Shown: positions 10,234 to 20,526, numbered from the stretch's first letter. The stretch is 64,000 bases of DNA from Stagnimonas sp. (GCA_030696045.1 JAUYNO010000051.1:1-64000); one strand, 5' to 3'. The notes: a model not told the origin generated them from the letters alone. Made by a program: numbers and translations.

Positions 10234-11049
10234 CTAGTTGAGCAGGCGCCGATAGTCGTCCACCACCGCCGCGTAGCATTCGCAGGAAACCGCTTCCAGC
10301 CCGGACCGGTCGAGGATGCGGATCTCGCCCCGGGCATAGCCGATCAGATTCCGCGCCTGCAAGGCGCCGGCGGCGACGGTCACGCCGCTGCGGCGCACGC
10401 CGAGCATGTCGGCCAGAAACTGGTGGGTGAGATGGAAGTGATCGGCGTGCGCACGGTCGTGCGTCATCAGCAACCAGCGCGCCAGCCTGGCCTCGACCTC
10501 GTGAAAGCGAGTGCAGGCCGTGGTCTGCGCCAACTGCGCCATCAGCACATACAGATAGCGGTTCAGGCCGCGCAGGAGGATCGGGCTGACACTCGCCGCC
10601 TGCCGGAACTGGGCGGCGGTCATGCGCAGGGCACTGCCGGCGCCCTGCACCACCGCTCGCAGCGGCGCGCTGCCAACGCCCAGCACCATCGTCACTCCGA
10701 GCATGCCTTCGCTGCCGATCAGACCCATCTCCAGCGGCCGATGACCGGCCACCGAGACCACCAGGGAAATGAATCCGGTCAGCGGAAAATAGACGTGCCG
10801 AAATGGCTCGTCCGGCTCGCACAGCACCGCGCCAAAGGCCAGTTCGACCGGCTCACAGCGGGCCATGATCGGCCCACGTTCCGAACGCGGCAGCGCGTCG
10901 ATCAGACGGTTGACCACGGATGCCGACGAACCTGCGTGCACGATACAACCCCGCAGCACGGTGATAGCCGGACGGCACGGGAGAGGTACTGAGACAATCC
11001 CGCCTTGGCAGTCTGTCACCGCCGGCGGCGTCCATCCGTTCGCTGGCAC
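10234..11049 (-). CDS. Crp/Fnr family transcriptional regulator (paralogue 1; true start probably downstream of 11049)
   Basis: NRLIDALPRSERGPIMARCEPVELAFGAVLCEPDEPFRHVYFPLTGFISLV...HLTHQFLADMLGVRRSGVTVAAGALQARNLIGYARGEIRILDRSGLEAVSCECY (cNMP-like domain plus winged HTH). Confidence 0.85.
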   Translation of the reverse strand: MPANGWTPPAVTDCQGGIVSVPLPCRPAITVLRGCIVHAGSSASVVNRLIDALPRSERGPIMARCEPVELAFGAVLCEPDEPFRHVYFPLTGFISLVVSVAGHRPLEMGLIGSEGMLGVTMVLGVGSAPLRAVVQGAGSALRMTAAQFRQAASVSPILLRGLNRYLYVLMAQLAQTTACTRFHEVEARLARWLLMTHDRAHADHFHLTHQFLADMLGVRRSGVTVAAGALQARNLIGYARGEIRILDRSGLEAVSCECYAAVVDDYRRLLN

Positions 11050-11071
11050 ACGCAGCGACCGGGCGCCGGGC

Positions 11072-11812
11072 CTAGGGAATCGGAGCGGCCCTGGGACGGT
11101 CGGCCACGTACGGCAGCAGGCGGTCGGTTTCGCGCTTGACCACGGCGTAGCACTCGCAGCTCAGCGCTTCCAGCTTGGGACGATCCAGCACGGTGATCTG
11201 GCCGCGGTTGTATTCGATCACGCCGAGCTTCTGCAGCTTGCCGGCGGCTTCGGTGACGCCCTCGCGGCGGACGCCGAGCATGTTCGCGATCAGCTCCTGG
11301 GTCATGGTCAGCCGGTTGGCCGACAGCCGATCCAGCGACAGCAGCAGCCAGCGGCACAACTGCTGGTCGATGCTGTGATGGCGGTTGCAGACCGCGGTCT
11401 GCGCCATCTGCGTTATCAGGGCCTGGGTGTAGCGCAGCAGCAGCAGCATCAACTCGCCGTGCCGGTTGAACTCATTCTTGATCTGTTGCCCGGGCAGCCG
11501 GTAGGCCGAGCCCGCGCTCTGCACGATGGCCCGGCTCGGGGTGCTTTCGCCACCCATGAACAGAGAGATGCCAATCAGGCCCTCGTTGCCGACCACGGAG
11601 ATTTCCGCCGAGGCGCCGTTCTCCATGACATAGAGCAGGGAGACAATCGAGTCGGTCGGAAAATAGACGTGACGCAGGGTATCCCCCGACTCGTACAGGA
11701 CCTTTCCCAGCGGCAGCGGCACCAGCTCCAGCTGGGGCAGCAGTCGCTCCAGCACCGCCGGGGGCAGGGCTGCCAACAAGTGATTGGACCGTGGAGAAGG
11801 GTTGGTGGGCAT
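11072..11812 (-). CDS. Crp/Fnr family transcriptional regulator (paralogue 2)
   Basis: MPTNPSPRSNHLLAALPPAVLERLLPQLELVPLPLGKVLYESGDTLRHVYFPTDSIVSLL...MTQELIANMLGVRREGVTEAAGKLQKLGVIEYNRGQITVLDRPKLEALSCECYAVVKRE; start chosen at the internal ATG at 11812. Confidence 0.88.
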   Translation of the reverse strand: MPTNPSPRSNHLLAALPPAVLERLLPQLELVPLPLGKVLYESGDTLRHVYFPTDSIVSLLYVMENGASAEISVVGNEGLIGISLFMGGESTPSRAIVQSAGSAYRLPGQQIKNEFNRHGELMLLLLRYTQALITQMAQTAVCNRHHSIDQQLCRWLLLSLDRLSANRLTMTQELIANMLGVRREGVTEAAGKLQKLGVIEYNRGQITVLDRPKLEALSCECYAVVKRETDRLLPYVADRPRAAPIP

Positions 11813-12020
11813 TCTGGATCGGTCGCGTTGCTGATCGGGAAATCCGCTTCCCGGCTGGGATCCCATGATCGGCCCAGGGATGTTCGCGGTCCGTACGGTA
11901 GCGCACTTTGTGCTCCCAGAAACCAGCGGCCGTGGCGCGAGCCCGGCGGTTTGTCGCCGCGCGTGGTCTTGCCCCGGTGTAGGCTGCGCGGCCCCTACTC
12001 CGCCGCCACGCAGGCCGGCC

Positions 12021-12908
12021 ATGCCCCAGACCGACAACCGACGCGGAATCATCGCCATGCTGCTGGCGGTGGTGCTGTTCACCTTGATGGATGCCTGCCT
12101 CAAGCTGCTGAGCCCGCACTATCCACCGATCCAGACGGCGGCCCTGCGCGGCCTGGCCTCGCTGCCGCTGGTGACGGTCTGGGTACTGAGCAGTGGCCGG
12201 GCGGCGACGCTGTTGCGCATCCGTTGGCGGCTGCACCTGTTCCGTGGCGTGCTGGGCATCGCGATGATGGCCTCGTTCAGCTACGCACTGCGCACGCTGC
12301 CGCTGGCGACCGCCTACAGCCTGTTCTTCATTGCTCCGCTGCTGATCACGGCGCTGTCGGGCCCGATGCTGGGCGAGACCGTGGGGCGCAATCGCTGGAT
12401 CGCGATTGCCTGCGGCCTGCTGGGCATGCTGGTGGTGCTGCGCCCGACCGGCGCGGGCCTGCAATTGCTGCCGGCGCTGGCGGTGCTGTTCGCCGCCGCT
12501 GGCTATGCCTTCAGCGCGATCACGGTGCGGATACTGGCGCGCACCGACAGCACGCAGGCGATGGTGTTCTGGCTGATGCTGCTGCTCGGCGGCGGCGCGG
12601 CCCTGGTGGCGGCACCCCACTGGGTGCCGATCGCGCCGGCGCACTGGTGGATACTCGCCGCGCTGGGGCTCTGCGGCACCGGCGGGCAGATCGCGATCAC
12701 CACCGCCTTCTCCAAAGGCGAGGCCAGCGTGATCGCGCCCCTGGAGTACTCGGCGCTGGCCTGGGCGCTGGGCCTGGACCTGCTGCTCTGGCAGGCGCTG
12801 CCGGACGGCATGACCCTGCTCGGCGCGGCCATCATCGTCGCGGCCGGCATCTTCCTGATCCGTCGCGAAACCGCGCCCAAGGCGGCGCTGCCGGAGTGCT
12901 CGCCCTGA
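12021..12908 (+). CDS. DMT-superfamily transporter (EamA-type)
   Basis: MPQTDNRRGIIAMLLAVVLFTLMDACLKLL...; about 10 hydrophobic segments in two EamA-like halves; start taken at the internal ATG at 12021. Confidence 0.85.
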   Translation: MPQTDNRRGIIAMLLAVVLFTLMDACLKLLSPHYPPIQTAALRGLASLPLVTVWVLSSGRAATLLRIRWRLHLFRGVLGIAMMASFSYALRTLPLATAYSLFFIAPLLITALSGPMLGETVGRNRWIAIACGLLGMLVVLRPTGAGLQLLPALAVLFAAAGYAFSAITVRILARTDSTQAMVFWLMLLLGGGAALVAAPHWVPIAPAHWWILAALGLCGTGGQIAITTAFSKGEASVIAPLEYSALAWALGLDLLLWQALPDGMTLLGAAIIVAAGIFLIRRETAPKAALPECSP

Positions 12909-12957
12909 GCGCCGGGGGGCTTTCCTTCCGCGCACGGCCTCGCCATAATCCGCGCCC

Positions 12958-13020
12958 ATGAAGCTCTCCCGCGCCCTCAAAGCCATTCTCGTCGTCGCCG
13001 TCGTTACCGACGCGTCGTAG
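12958..13020 (+). CDS. putative ilv leader peptide MKLSRALKAILVVAVVTDAS
   Basis: 20-codon ORF with run Ile-Leu-Val-Val-Ala-Val-Val, directly followed by an antiterminator/terminator pair and then acetolactate synthase. Confidence 0.8.
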   Translation: MKLSRALKAILVVAVVTDAS

Positions 13021-13073
13021 GGGAGCTGCTGAATCACCAAACCCCTGCCGACGCGAAATCGGCAGGGGTTTTT
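13011..13073 (+). promoter_or_regulatory. ilv transcription attenuator: antiterminator (13011-13023 with 13042-13055) vs terminator (13040-13051 with 13059-13070)
   Basis: Terminator AACCCCTGCCGA-CGCGAAA-TCGGCAGGGGTT followed by TTT-C-TTT. Antiterminator CGCGTCGTAGGGG pairs with CCCCTGCCGACGCG (13 bp, one bulge, one G-U), sharing the terminator 5' arm. Confidence 0.8.
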
Positions 13074-13133
13074 CTTTGAGCTTCACCCCCCGCCGGTTCC
13101 ACGTCCCAGGGTCTTCGCAACCAGGACGTAGCA

Positions 13134-14828
13134 ATGAACCAGACCATCACCGGCGCAGAACTGATCGTGCAATTGCTGGAGCGCCAGGGTGTCGACCTTG
13201 TCGCCGGCATTCCCGGTGGCGCAATCCTGCCGCTCTACGAGGCGCTGGGCGGCGACACCCGCGTGCGCCACGTGCTGGCCCGGCACGAGCAAGCCGCGGG
13301 CTTCATCGCGCAAGGCATGGCGCGCGTCACCGGCAGGGCCGGCGTCTGCATCGCCACCTCCGGCCCCGGCGTGACCAACCTGCTCACCGCCATCGCCGAC
13401 GCCAAGCTGGACTCGGTGCCCCTGGTCTGCATCACCGGCCAGGTGCCGCAGGCGCTGATCGGCACCGATGCCTTCCAGGAGGTGAAGACCGGGCATCTGG
13501 TGGACTCCATCACCAAGGCCAACTTCTTCGCCCGCTCGGTGGACGAGCTGCTGTGGATGATTCCGGAGGCCTTCCGCATCGCCGAGTCCGGCCGACCCGG
13601 CCCGGTGCTGGTGGACGTGCCCAAGGACGTGCAGCTGCAGCGCATCGCCCTGCCCCTACCGCCGGCACCGGAGCTGGGCGAGACCGGCGAGCAGCAACGG
13701 CCGCCGACGCCGACCGCCTGGGCCACGGCGGCGGCGATGATCAATGCGGCGCAACGGCCAGTGCTGTATCTCGGTGGCGGGGTGGTGAAGGCGCGGGCCT
13801 GGGAGGCGGCGCGCGAGCTGGCGGAGAAGGCCGGGCTGCCGACCACCACCACGCTGATGGCCCTGGGTGCCTTGCCACACGGCCATCCGCTGAGCCTGGG
13901 CATGCTCGGCATGCACGGCGCCCAGGCCACCAACCGGGTGCTCGATGAATGCGATCTGCTAATCGCGGTGGGTGCGCGCTTCGACGACCGCGCCACCGGC
14001 CGACCGAGCGGCTTCTGCCCGAATGCCCAGATCATCCACGTCGACCTCGATGCCCGCGAGTTCGGCAAGATCAAGACGCCAACACTGGCGCTGCAAAGCG
14101 ATGCCCTGCGCGCCTTGCAGACCCTGCTGCCGCGCCTGCGTGCGCAATCACGGCCGGGCTGGCTGGCCCGCGTCGCGACGCTGCGGGCGACCTATCCCGC
14201 CGAACCGCCACGCGACAGCCTGATGGACCCGCTGGGCCTGATCGCCGCCGTGGCCAAGCTGGCCGGGCCGGAGGCGCTGATCAGCACCGACGTGGGCCAG
14301 CACCAGATGTGGGTGGCGCAGCACTATCCCTTCGCGCGCCCGGATCGCTGGCTGACCTCGGGCGGGCTCGGGACCATGGGCTTCGGCCTGCCGGCCGCCA
14401 TCGGCGCCGCCCTGGCGCGCCCCGATCTGCCCACGGTCTGCTTCACCGGCGACGGCAGCCTGCTGATGAACGTGCAGGAACTGGCGACGCTGGCCGAACT
14501 GGACCTGCCGGTGAAGATCGTGCTGATGGACAACGCCGCGCTGGGGCTGGTGCGCCAGCAGCAGACGCTGTTCTACCGGCAGCGCCACGTCGCCTCCAAC
14601 TACGTGACGCCGACCGACTTCGGCAAGGTGGCGGAGGCCTTCGGCATCCGCAGCTGGGATCTCGGGCGGCTGCGCAATCCGCAGAAGCGGCTGGAGGAAG
14701 CCTTCAGAGCACCCGGCCCGGCACTGATCCGCGTGCCCATCGCCGCCGACCGCCAGGTGCTGCCGATGGTGATGCCAGGGCGGTCGAATCTGGAGGTGGT
14801 GGAGCAGTACGTGGATACGGAGACCTGA
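13134..14828 (+). CDS. ilvB: acetolactate synthase large (catalytic) subunit
   Basis: MNQTITGAELIVQLLERQGVDLVAGIPGGAILPLYEAL...RHEQAAGFIAQGMARVTGRAGVCIATSGPGVTNLLTAIADA...FTGDGSLLMNVQELATLAELDLPVKIVLMDNAALGLVRQQQ (ThDP enzyme, AHAS type). Confidence 0.92.
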   Translation: MNQTITGAELIVQLLERQGVDLVAGIPGGAILPLYEALGGDTRVRHVLARHEQAAGFIAQGMARVTGRAGVCIATSGPGVTNLLTAIADAKLDSVPLVCITGQVPQALIGTDAFQEVKTGHLVDSITKANFFARSVDELLWMIPEAFRIAESGRPGPVLVDVPKDVQLQRIALPLPPAPELGETGEQQRPPTPTAWATAAAMINAAQRPVLYLGGGVVKARAWEAARELAEKAGLPTTTTLMALGALPHGHPLSLGMLGMHGAQATNRVLDECDLLIAVGARFDDRATGRPSGFCPNAQIIHVDLDAREFGKIKTPTLALQSDALRALQTLLPRLRAQSRPGWLARVATLRATYPAEPPRDSLMDPLGLIAAVAKLAGPEALISTDVGQHQMWVAQHYPFARPDRWLTSGGLGTMGFGLPAAIGAALARPDLPTVCFTGDGSLLMNVQELATLAELDLPVKIVLMDNAALGLVRQQQTLFYRQRHVASNYVTPTDFGKVAEAFGIRSWDLGRLRNPQKRLEEAFRAPGPALIRVPIAADRQVLPMVMPGRSNLEVVEQYVDTET

Positions 14829-14829
14829 T

Positions 14830-15225
14830 ATGCCCGCAACACTGATCGAGATTCGCCGCCACTACAGCGGGGAGCAGGAGATCGCCATCATCGAGGCCGT
14901 GCACTCGGCGCTGGTGTCCAGCTTCAGGATTCCGGCGGGCGACAGGACCGTGAGACTGGTGGTGCACGAACCCCATCGCATGGTCTGTTCGCCCAACCTC
15001 GCCCATCCCGAGCTGTTCACGCTGGTCAGCATCGACGCTTTCGCGGGCCGGTCACTGGACGCGAAGCGCTCGCTCTACCAGACCATCGTCAGCAACCTTG
15101 AGCCGCTGGGCATTCCCAGGAACCACATCAAGATTCTTCTGCGGGAACTCCCCAAGGAGAACTGGGGAATTCGTGGCGGCCAGGCGGGATGCGACCTCGA
15201 CCTCGGCTTCAAGGTCGAGGTCTAG
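14830..15225 (+). CDS. tautomerase family protein (4-oxalocrotonate tautomerase-like)
   Basis: MPATLIEIRRHYSGEQEIAIIEAVHSALVSSFRIPAGDRTVRLVVHEPHRM...; N-terminal Pro after Met; two nt after the ilvB stop. Confidence 0.7.
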   Translation: MPATLIEIRRHYSGEQEIAIIEAVHSALVSSFRIPAGDRTVRLVVHEPHRMVCSPNLAHPELFTLVSIDAFAGRSLDAKRSLYQTIVSNLEPLGIPRNHIKILLRELPKENWGIRGGQAGCDLDLGFKVEV

Positions 15226-15249
15226 CGACCCGCGCCACCTGCACGCCGA

Positions 15250-16146
15250 CTAGGCCTTCTCGCCCCCCAGTGCCTCGACCAGATCGGCCAGCAGCTGCGT
15301 CAGTGTGCCGGTCATCAGCGTGAAGTCGGCCTCGAACTGCTGCTCCGGCGTGGCGAAGCTGGACTCGTCACCGTTCTTGTCCATTTCCAGGAACTTCAGG
15401 CGCTTGACCTGGAACGGCTCCTGCAACAGCAGGCTCAGGCGCTCGCGCCAGACCAGGCCGACGCGGGTGGCGAGCTTGCCGCCGCTGATGTGCTCGCGGA
15501 TTTCCTTCACCGACAGGTCGTGGCGCAGGTAGCGCACGGTGGCGCCGTCCTCGCCGGTGCCTTTCAGCTCGCACTCGCTGTCGAGTGCGAAGTCGCGCGT
15601 GGCCTTGCCGAGCGTCAGCCACTGGGTCATGGCACCCTGCGGCGACATCTCGGTCTCGAGCCGGGTCACCGGCAGCTCGCCGAGACTGTTGCGCAACTGC
15701 TCCAGCAACTCCTCGGCACGGTTGGCGCTACTGGCATCCACCACCAGCCAGCGGCCGACCGGGTCGATCCAGGCGCTGGTCCGGCTGCGCTTGGCGAAGG
15801 CGCGCGGCAGCAGCTCGGCGGTCACCCGCTCCTTCAGGTCACGCAGCTGCTTGCGGCCAGGCTTGTAGCCCTGCTTCTGCTCCAGCTCGGCGGCGCGCTC
15901 CAGCGCTTCCTGGTTGACCACGCTGGCGGGCAGGATCTTCGACTCGCTGCCCATGGCGATCAGCAGGTGCTTGCCCTGGCTGGCGACGAGCTGGGCCTCA
16001 CCGACCGGCGGCACCCAGCCCCGGGTCTGCAGGCTCAGGCCACTGCAGGGCATCAACGGCTGCTTGGCGAGCACGGCTTCGAGGCCGCCCGGGGTCATCG
16101 CCCAGCCGGCGGCGAGACGGTAGATCTGCAGGTTCTTGAACCACAT
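15250..16146 (-). CDS. rdgC: recombination-associated protein RdgC
   Basis: MWFKNLQIYRLAAGWAMTPGGLEAVLAKQPLMPCSGLSLQTRGWVPP...; length 298 aa typical of RdgC. Confidence 0.93.
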   Translation of the reverse strand: MWFKNLQIYRLAAGWAMTPGGLEAVLAKQPLMPCSGLSLQTRGWVPPVGEAQLVASQGKHLLIAMGSESKILPASVVNQEALERAAELEQKQGYKPGRKQLRDLKERVTAELLPRAFAKRSRTSAWIDPVGRWLVVDASSANRAEELLEQLRNSLGELPVTRLETEMSPQGAMTQWLTLGKATRDFALDSECELKGTGEDGATVRYLRHDLSVKEIREHISGGKLATRVGLVWRERLSLLLQEPFQVKRLKFLEMDKNGDESSFATPEQQFEADFTLMTGTLTQLLADLVEALGGEKA

Positions 16147-16258
16147 GGGAGATGCCGAAACTTACGGGGCGGGCGATGATAGTGGAGCGCCGACGCTTGC
16201 GGGGACCCGAGCAACACGTCAGGCTATTTCCACAACGAGTGCAGCACACAAGAAAACC

Positions 16259-17317
16259 ATGGTGAAGCTGGTCTGGAAGGTGCCCGGGCAGGCGCCTCTC
16301 GCATTTCCCCTGCGACAGGAGCGGGTCTCCGTTGGTCGCGATGCGGGCAACGACATCCGTCTGCCGGAACCGGCGGTCAGCTCGCGCCACGCCACCATCA
16401 TCCGCAAGGCCGGCCGGGTGGTGTTGCACGACCTCAAGTCCAGCAACGGCACCTGGGTCAACGGCGCCCGGATCGACAACCAGGAACTGGTCCACGGCGA
16501 CATGGTCGCGTTTGGCCGGGTGGTGATGGCCTTCATCGACGAAGACCTGGAAGCACCTGCGCCGCCGCCCAAGCCGGCGGCGCACGCCGATGCCCCGCCG
16601 CGCCGGGTGATCTCGGCGCCGCCGCCGTCACCTGCACCGTCACCTGCGGCATCGCCTGCACCGGTGCCGGCGCCCCCGTCGGCACCGCCGCCGCTGCCGC
16701 CCTTGGCCTGGCCCGCTCCAGCCAGCCCCGCGCGCGCCAGCAGCAGCAGCAGTAGCGTCGATCTGGAGGCAACCCTGCCACGGCTGGTGGCGATGGCGCC
16801 CGCCGCCGCTCCTGCCGCCGCGGATCAACCCGGATCCCTGGCGCTGGACGCGACCCTGCCGCGTCTGCTGGATCCCGCCGCCGGCGATACCCTGCCCCGC
16901 CCACCGCCACCGGTAGCGACCGGGCCGGACCTGAAGGAGCTGGACCGCCTGCTGGGGTCGATCCGCAGCTTCCGCGACCAGGAAACTGACGTGGTGCGGC
17001 AGCGGCAGGCGGAGCTGCTGCACGAGTGGCGCGCCACACTCAGCTATGCCGAGGCGATGAAGGCGCGTCTGGCCGACGAAAGCCGTATCCGCTTCTTCGA
17101 CGTCTCGGAACGCCGCCAGGAGATTGTGCTGCGCATCGTCCGCATCCCCGGCGAGCCGAACCGCCTGCTGTCCTTGACCTGGGGGCACCCGGACCAGCGC
17201 GACAAGGCGCCGGACGGCATCTGGATGCGCGCGACCCACAATCCCGACCGGCGCTTTTACAAGTCCGCCGAAGCGGTGCGCGAACTGGTGGCTACCTTGG
17301 CGTCATTTCTGGCGTAG
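16259..17317 (+). CDS. FHA-domain protein with Pro/Ala/Ser-rich linker and C-terminal helical domain
   Basis: RVSVGRDAGNDIRLPEPAVSSRHATIIRKAGRVVLHDLKSSNGTWVNGARIDNQELVHGDMVAFGRVVMAF; start at the internal ATG at 16259. Confidence 0.85.
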   Translation: MVKLVWKVPGQAPLAFPLRQERVSVGRDAGNDIRLPEPAVSSRHATIIRKAGRVVLHDLKSSNGTWVNGARIDNQELVHGDMVAFGRVVMAFIDEDLEAPAPPPKPAAHADAPPRRVISAPPPSPAPSPAASPAPVPAPPSAPPPLPPLAWPAPASPARASSSSSSVDLEATLPRLVAMAPAAAPAAADQPGSLALDATLPRLLDPAAGDTLPRPPPPVATGPDLKELDRLLGSIRSFRDQETDVVRQRQAELLHEWRATLSYAEAMKARLADESRIRFFDVSERRQEIVLRIVRIPGEPNRLLSLTWGHPDQRDKAPDGIWMRATHNPDRRFYKSAEAVRELVATLASFLA

Positions 17318-17388
17318 CCAGAAATGCTGAAGCGCTGATCTGGCGTAGCGAGAAATGCAAGGAGCTGATCTGGCGTAGCCGGAAATGC
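17304..17388 (+). repeat. three tandem copies of an about 30-nt unit CTGGCGTAGC(C/G)(A/G)GAAATGC...GCTGAT; copy 1 has a perfect 10-bp inverted repeat
   Basis: Copies at 17309-17327, 17340-17358, 17370-17388; CATTTCTGGC-GTA-GCCAGAAATG at 17304-17326. Confidence 0.8.
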
Positions 17389-17416
17389 GGGACGACCGAT
17401 TCCCGTCGGGCACGAC

Positions 17417-18286
17417 TCAAGCCGCCTGCGGTTCCGGCAGCGCCAGCAGGCGCGATTTCGGCGCCTGGTTGAGGTGATCCAGCTTCACCCAGCGGATCAG
17501 CTCGATGCGGCCATCCATGTGCTCGACCAGGGCGGTGCAGCTTTCCACCCAGTCGCCGCAGTTGTGGTAGCGGACGCCGCCGATGTCGCGGATCTCGGCG
17601 TGGTGGATGTGGCCGCAGACCACGCCATCCAGGCCACGCCGCTTGCACTCGCGCGCCACCGATTCCTCGAAGGTGGAAACCACGTTGACGGCGGTCTTGA
17701 CGTGCTGCTTGGCGAAGGCCGACAGGCTCCAGTAGCCCATGCCCAGCAGGCTGCGGCCCTTGTTGAACCAGTGGTTGAAACGCATGGTGCCTTCGTACAG
17801 CGAGTCGCCCGCCATCGCGATCCAGGCGTGGTAGCGGGTAATCACGTCGAAGGCGTCGCCGTGGGTTATCAGCAGCCGGCGGCCGTCGGCGGTCTGGTGC
17901 ACCAGCTCGTTGACGAACTTGATGTTGCCCAGTTCCAGCCGGAAGCCGACGAACTTGCGCAGGAACTCGTCGTGGTTGCCGGTGACGTAGTAGACCCTGG
18001 TGCCGCGCTTGGCCTTGGTCAGCACCTTGCGGACGACGTTGGTGTGCTCCTGCGGCCAGTAGAAATTGTGCTTCAGCTTCCAGCCGTCAATGATGTCGCC
18101 GACCATGTACAGCGTGTCGCAGGTGTGGCTCTTGAGGAACTCCACCAGGTGCTCGGCCTTGCAGCCGGCGGTGCCGAGATGGACGTCGGAAATCCAGACC
18201 GTGCGGTAGTGGGTCTTGCCGGCTTCGGCCTGCGCCTTGCCGGGCTTCGCGGTGGGTGGCCTCTTGGCCGTTCGGATGGGCTTCAT
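17417..18286 (-). CDS. UDP-2,3-diacylglucosamine diphosphatase-like metallophosphoesterase (LpxH-like)
   Basis: TVWISDVHLGTAGCKAEHLVEFLKSHTCDTLYMVGDIIDGWKL...VTGNHDEFLR...LLITHGDAFD...VVCGHIHHAEIR metal-binding motifs. Confidence 0.82.
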   Translation of the reverse strand: MKPIRTAKRPPTAKPGKAQAEAGKTHYRTVWISDVHLGTAGCKAEHLVEFLKSHTCDTLYMVGDIIDGWKLKHNFYWPQEHTNVVRKVLTKAKRGTRVYYVTGNHDEFLRKFVGFRLELGNIKFVNELVHQTADGRRLLITHGDAFDVITRYHAWIAMAGDSLYEGTMRFNHWFNKGRSLLGMGYWSLSAFAKQHVKTAVNVVSTFEESVARECKRRGLDGVVCGHIHHAEIRDIGGVRYHNCGDWVESCTALVEHMDGRIELIRWVKLDHLNQAPKSRLLALPEPQAA

Positions 18287-18472
18287 GGCGCAGGGGATTC
18301 TGGCCGGCGCCGATGACGCTGGCGTGACGGTCGCCGGTTCAGGGGTGGTTAAAGCCCCGGTGCTCCACTGTCGCCGAACCACGAAGGCATCCACCGCGCA
18401 GGGTTCAGATTTGATTCAGCCCTGCACGCGAGCCTGCACTGGCCCCACCCCGTCACCCATCCGAGGCACGCC

Positions 18473-18856
18473 ATGAACAAGTCCATCACCCTCGCCCTGC
18501 TGGCCGGCCTCGCCGCCGCCGTGCTGGCGCCCACAGCCCAGGCCCGCACCGATGTCCACATCGGCATCGGCCTGCCCTACCCGCCGGCGGTTATCGTCGA
18601 GGCGCCGCGCCCCCGCTACTACTCCGAACCCTATTACTACTATCGTGAGCCGGTGGTGTACTACGGCCCCTCGGTCAGCTACTACGGCGGCCATTCGCAT
18701 CGCCACGACCGCTACTGCCGTCACGACGAACGCCACGACCGTCGGCACGACCGTCGCGATGACCGTCGCGACGACCGCTACTGGCGCGGACACGATCACG
18801 ACCGCGGCCACTGGCGCGGCAACGATGATCGCCGCCACGACGACCGTCGTCACTGA
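18473..18856 (+). CDS. small secreted Tyr-rich then His/Asp/Arg-rich protein
   Basis: Signal peptide MNKSITLALLAGLAAAVLAPTAQA; RYYSEPYYYYREPVVYYGPSVSYYGGHSHRHDRYCRHDERHDRRHDRRDDRRDDRYWRGHDHDRGHWRGNDDRRHDDRRH. Confidence 0.65.
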   Translation: MNKSITLALLAGLAAAVLAPTAQARTDVHIGIGLPYPPAVIVEAPRPRYYSEPYYYYREPVVYYGPSVSYYGGHSHRHDRYCRHDERHDRRHDRRDDRRDDRYWRGHDHDRGHWRGNDDRRHDDRRH

Positions 18857-18875
18857 AGACGGCGTGGCGGGGAAC

Positions 18876-18906
18876 AAAAAAAGCCCGGCCTAGGCCGGGC
18901 TTTTTT
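18876..18906. terminator. bidirectional Rho-independent terminator between convergent genes
   Basis: Palindrome AAAAAAGCCCGGCC-TA-GGCCGGGCTTTTTT. Confidence 0.9.
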
Positions 18907-18924
18907 GTTGGCGCGGTGTCCGGC

Positions 18925-20522
<1,598 letters not shown>

Positions 20523-20526
<4 letters not shown>

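Noticed and set aside
10865-12961. 698-aa plus-strand ORF over the Crp genes and the DMT transporter
   Set aside because: Overlaps three well-supported genes in other frames; no recognisable motifs.
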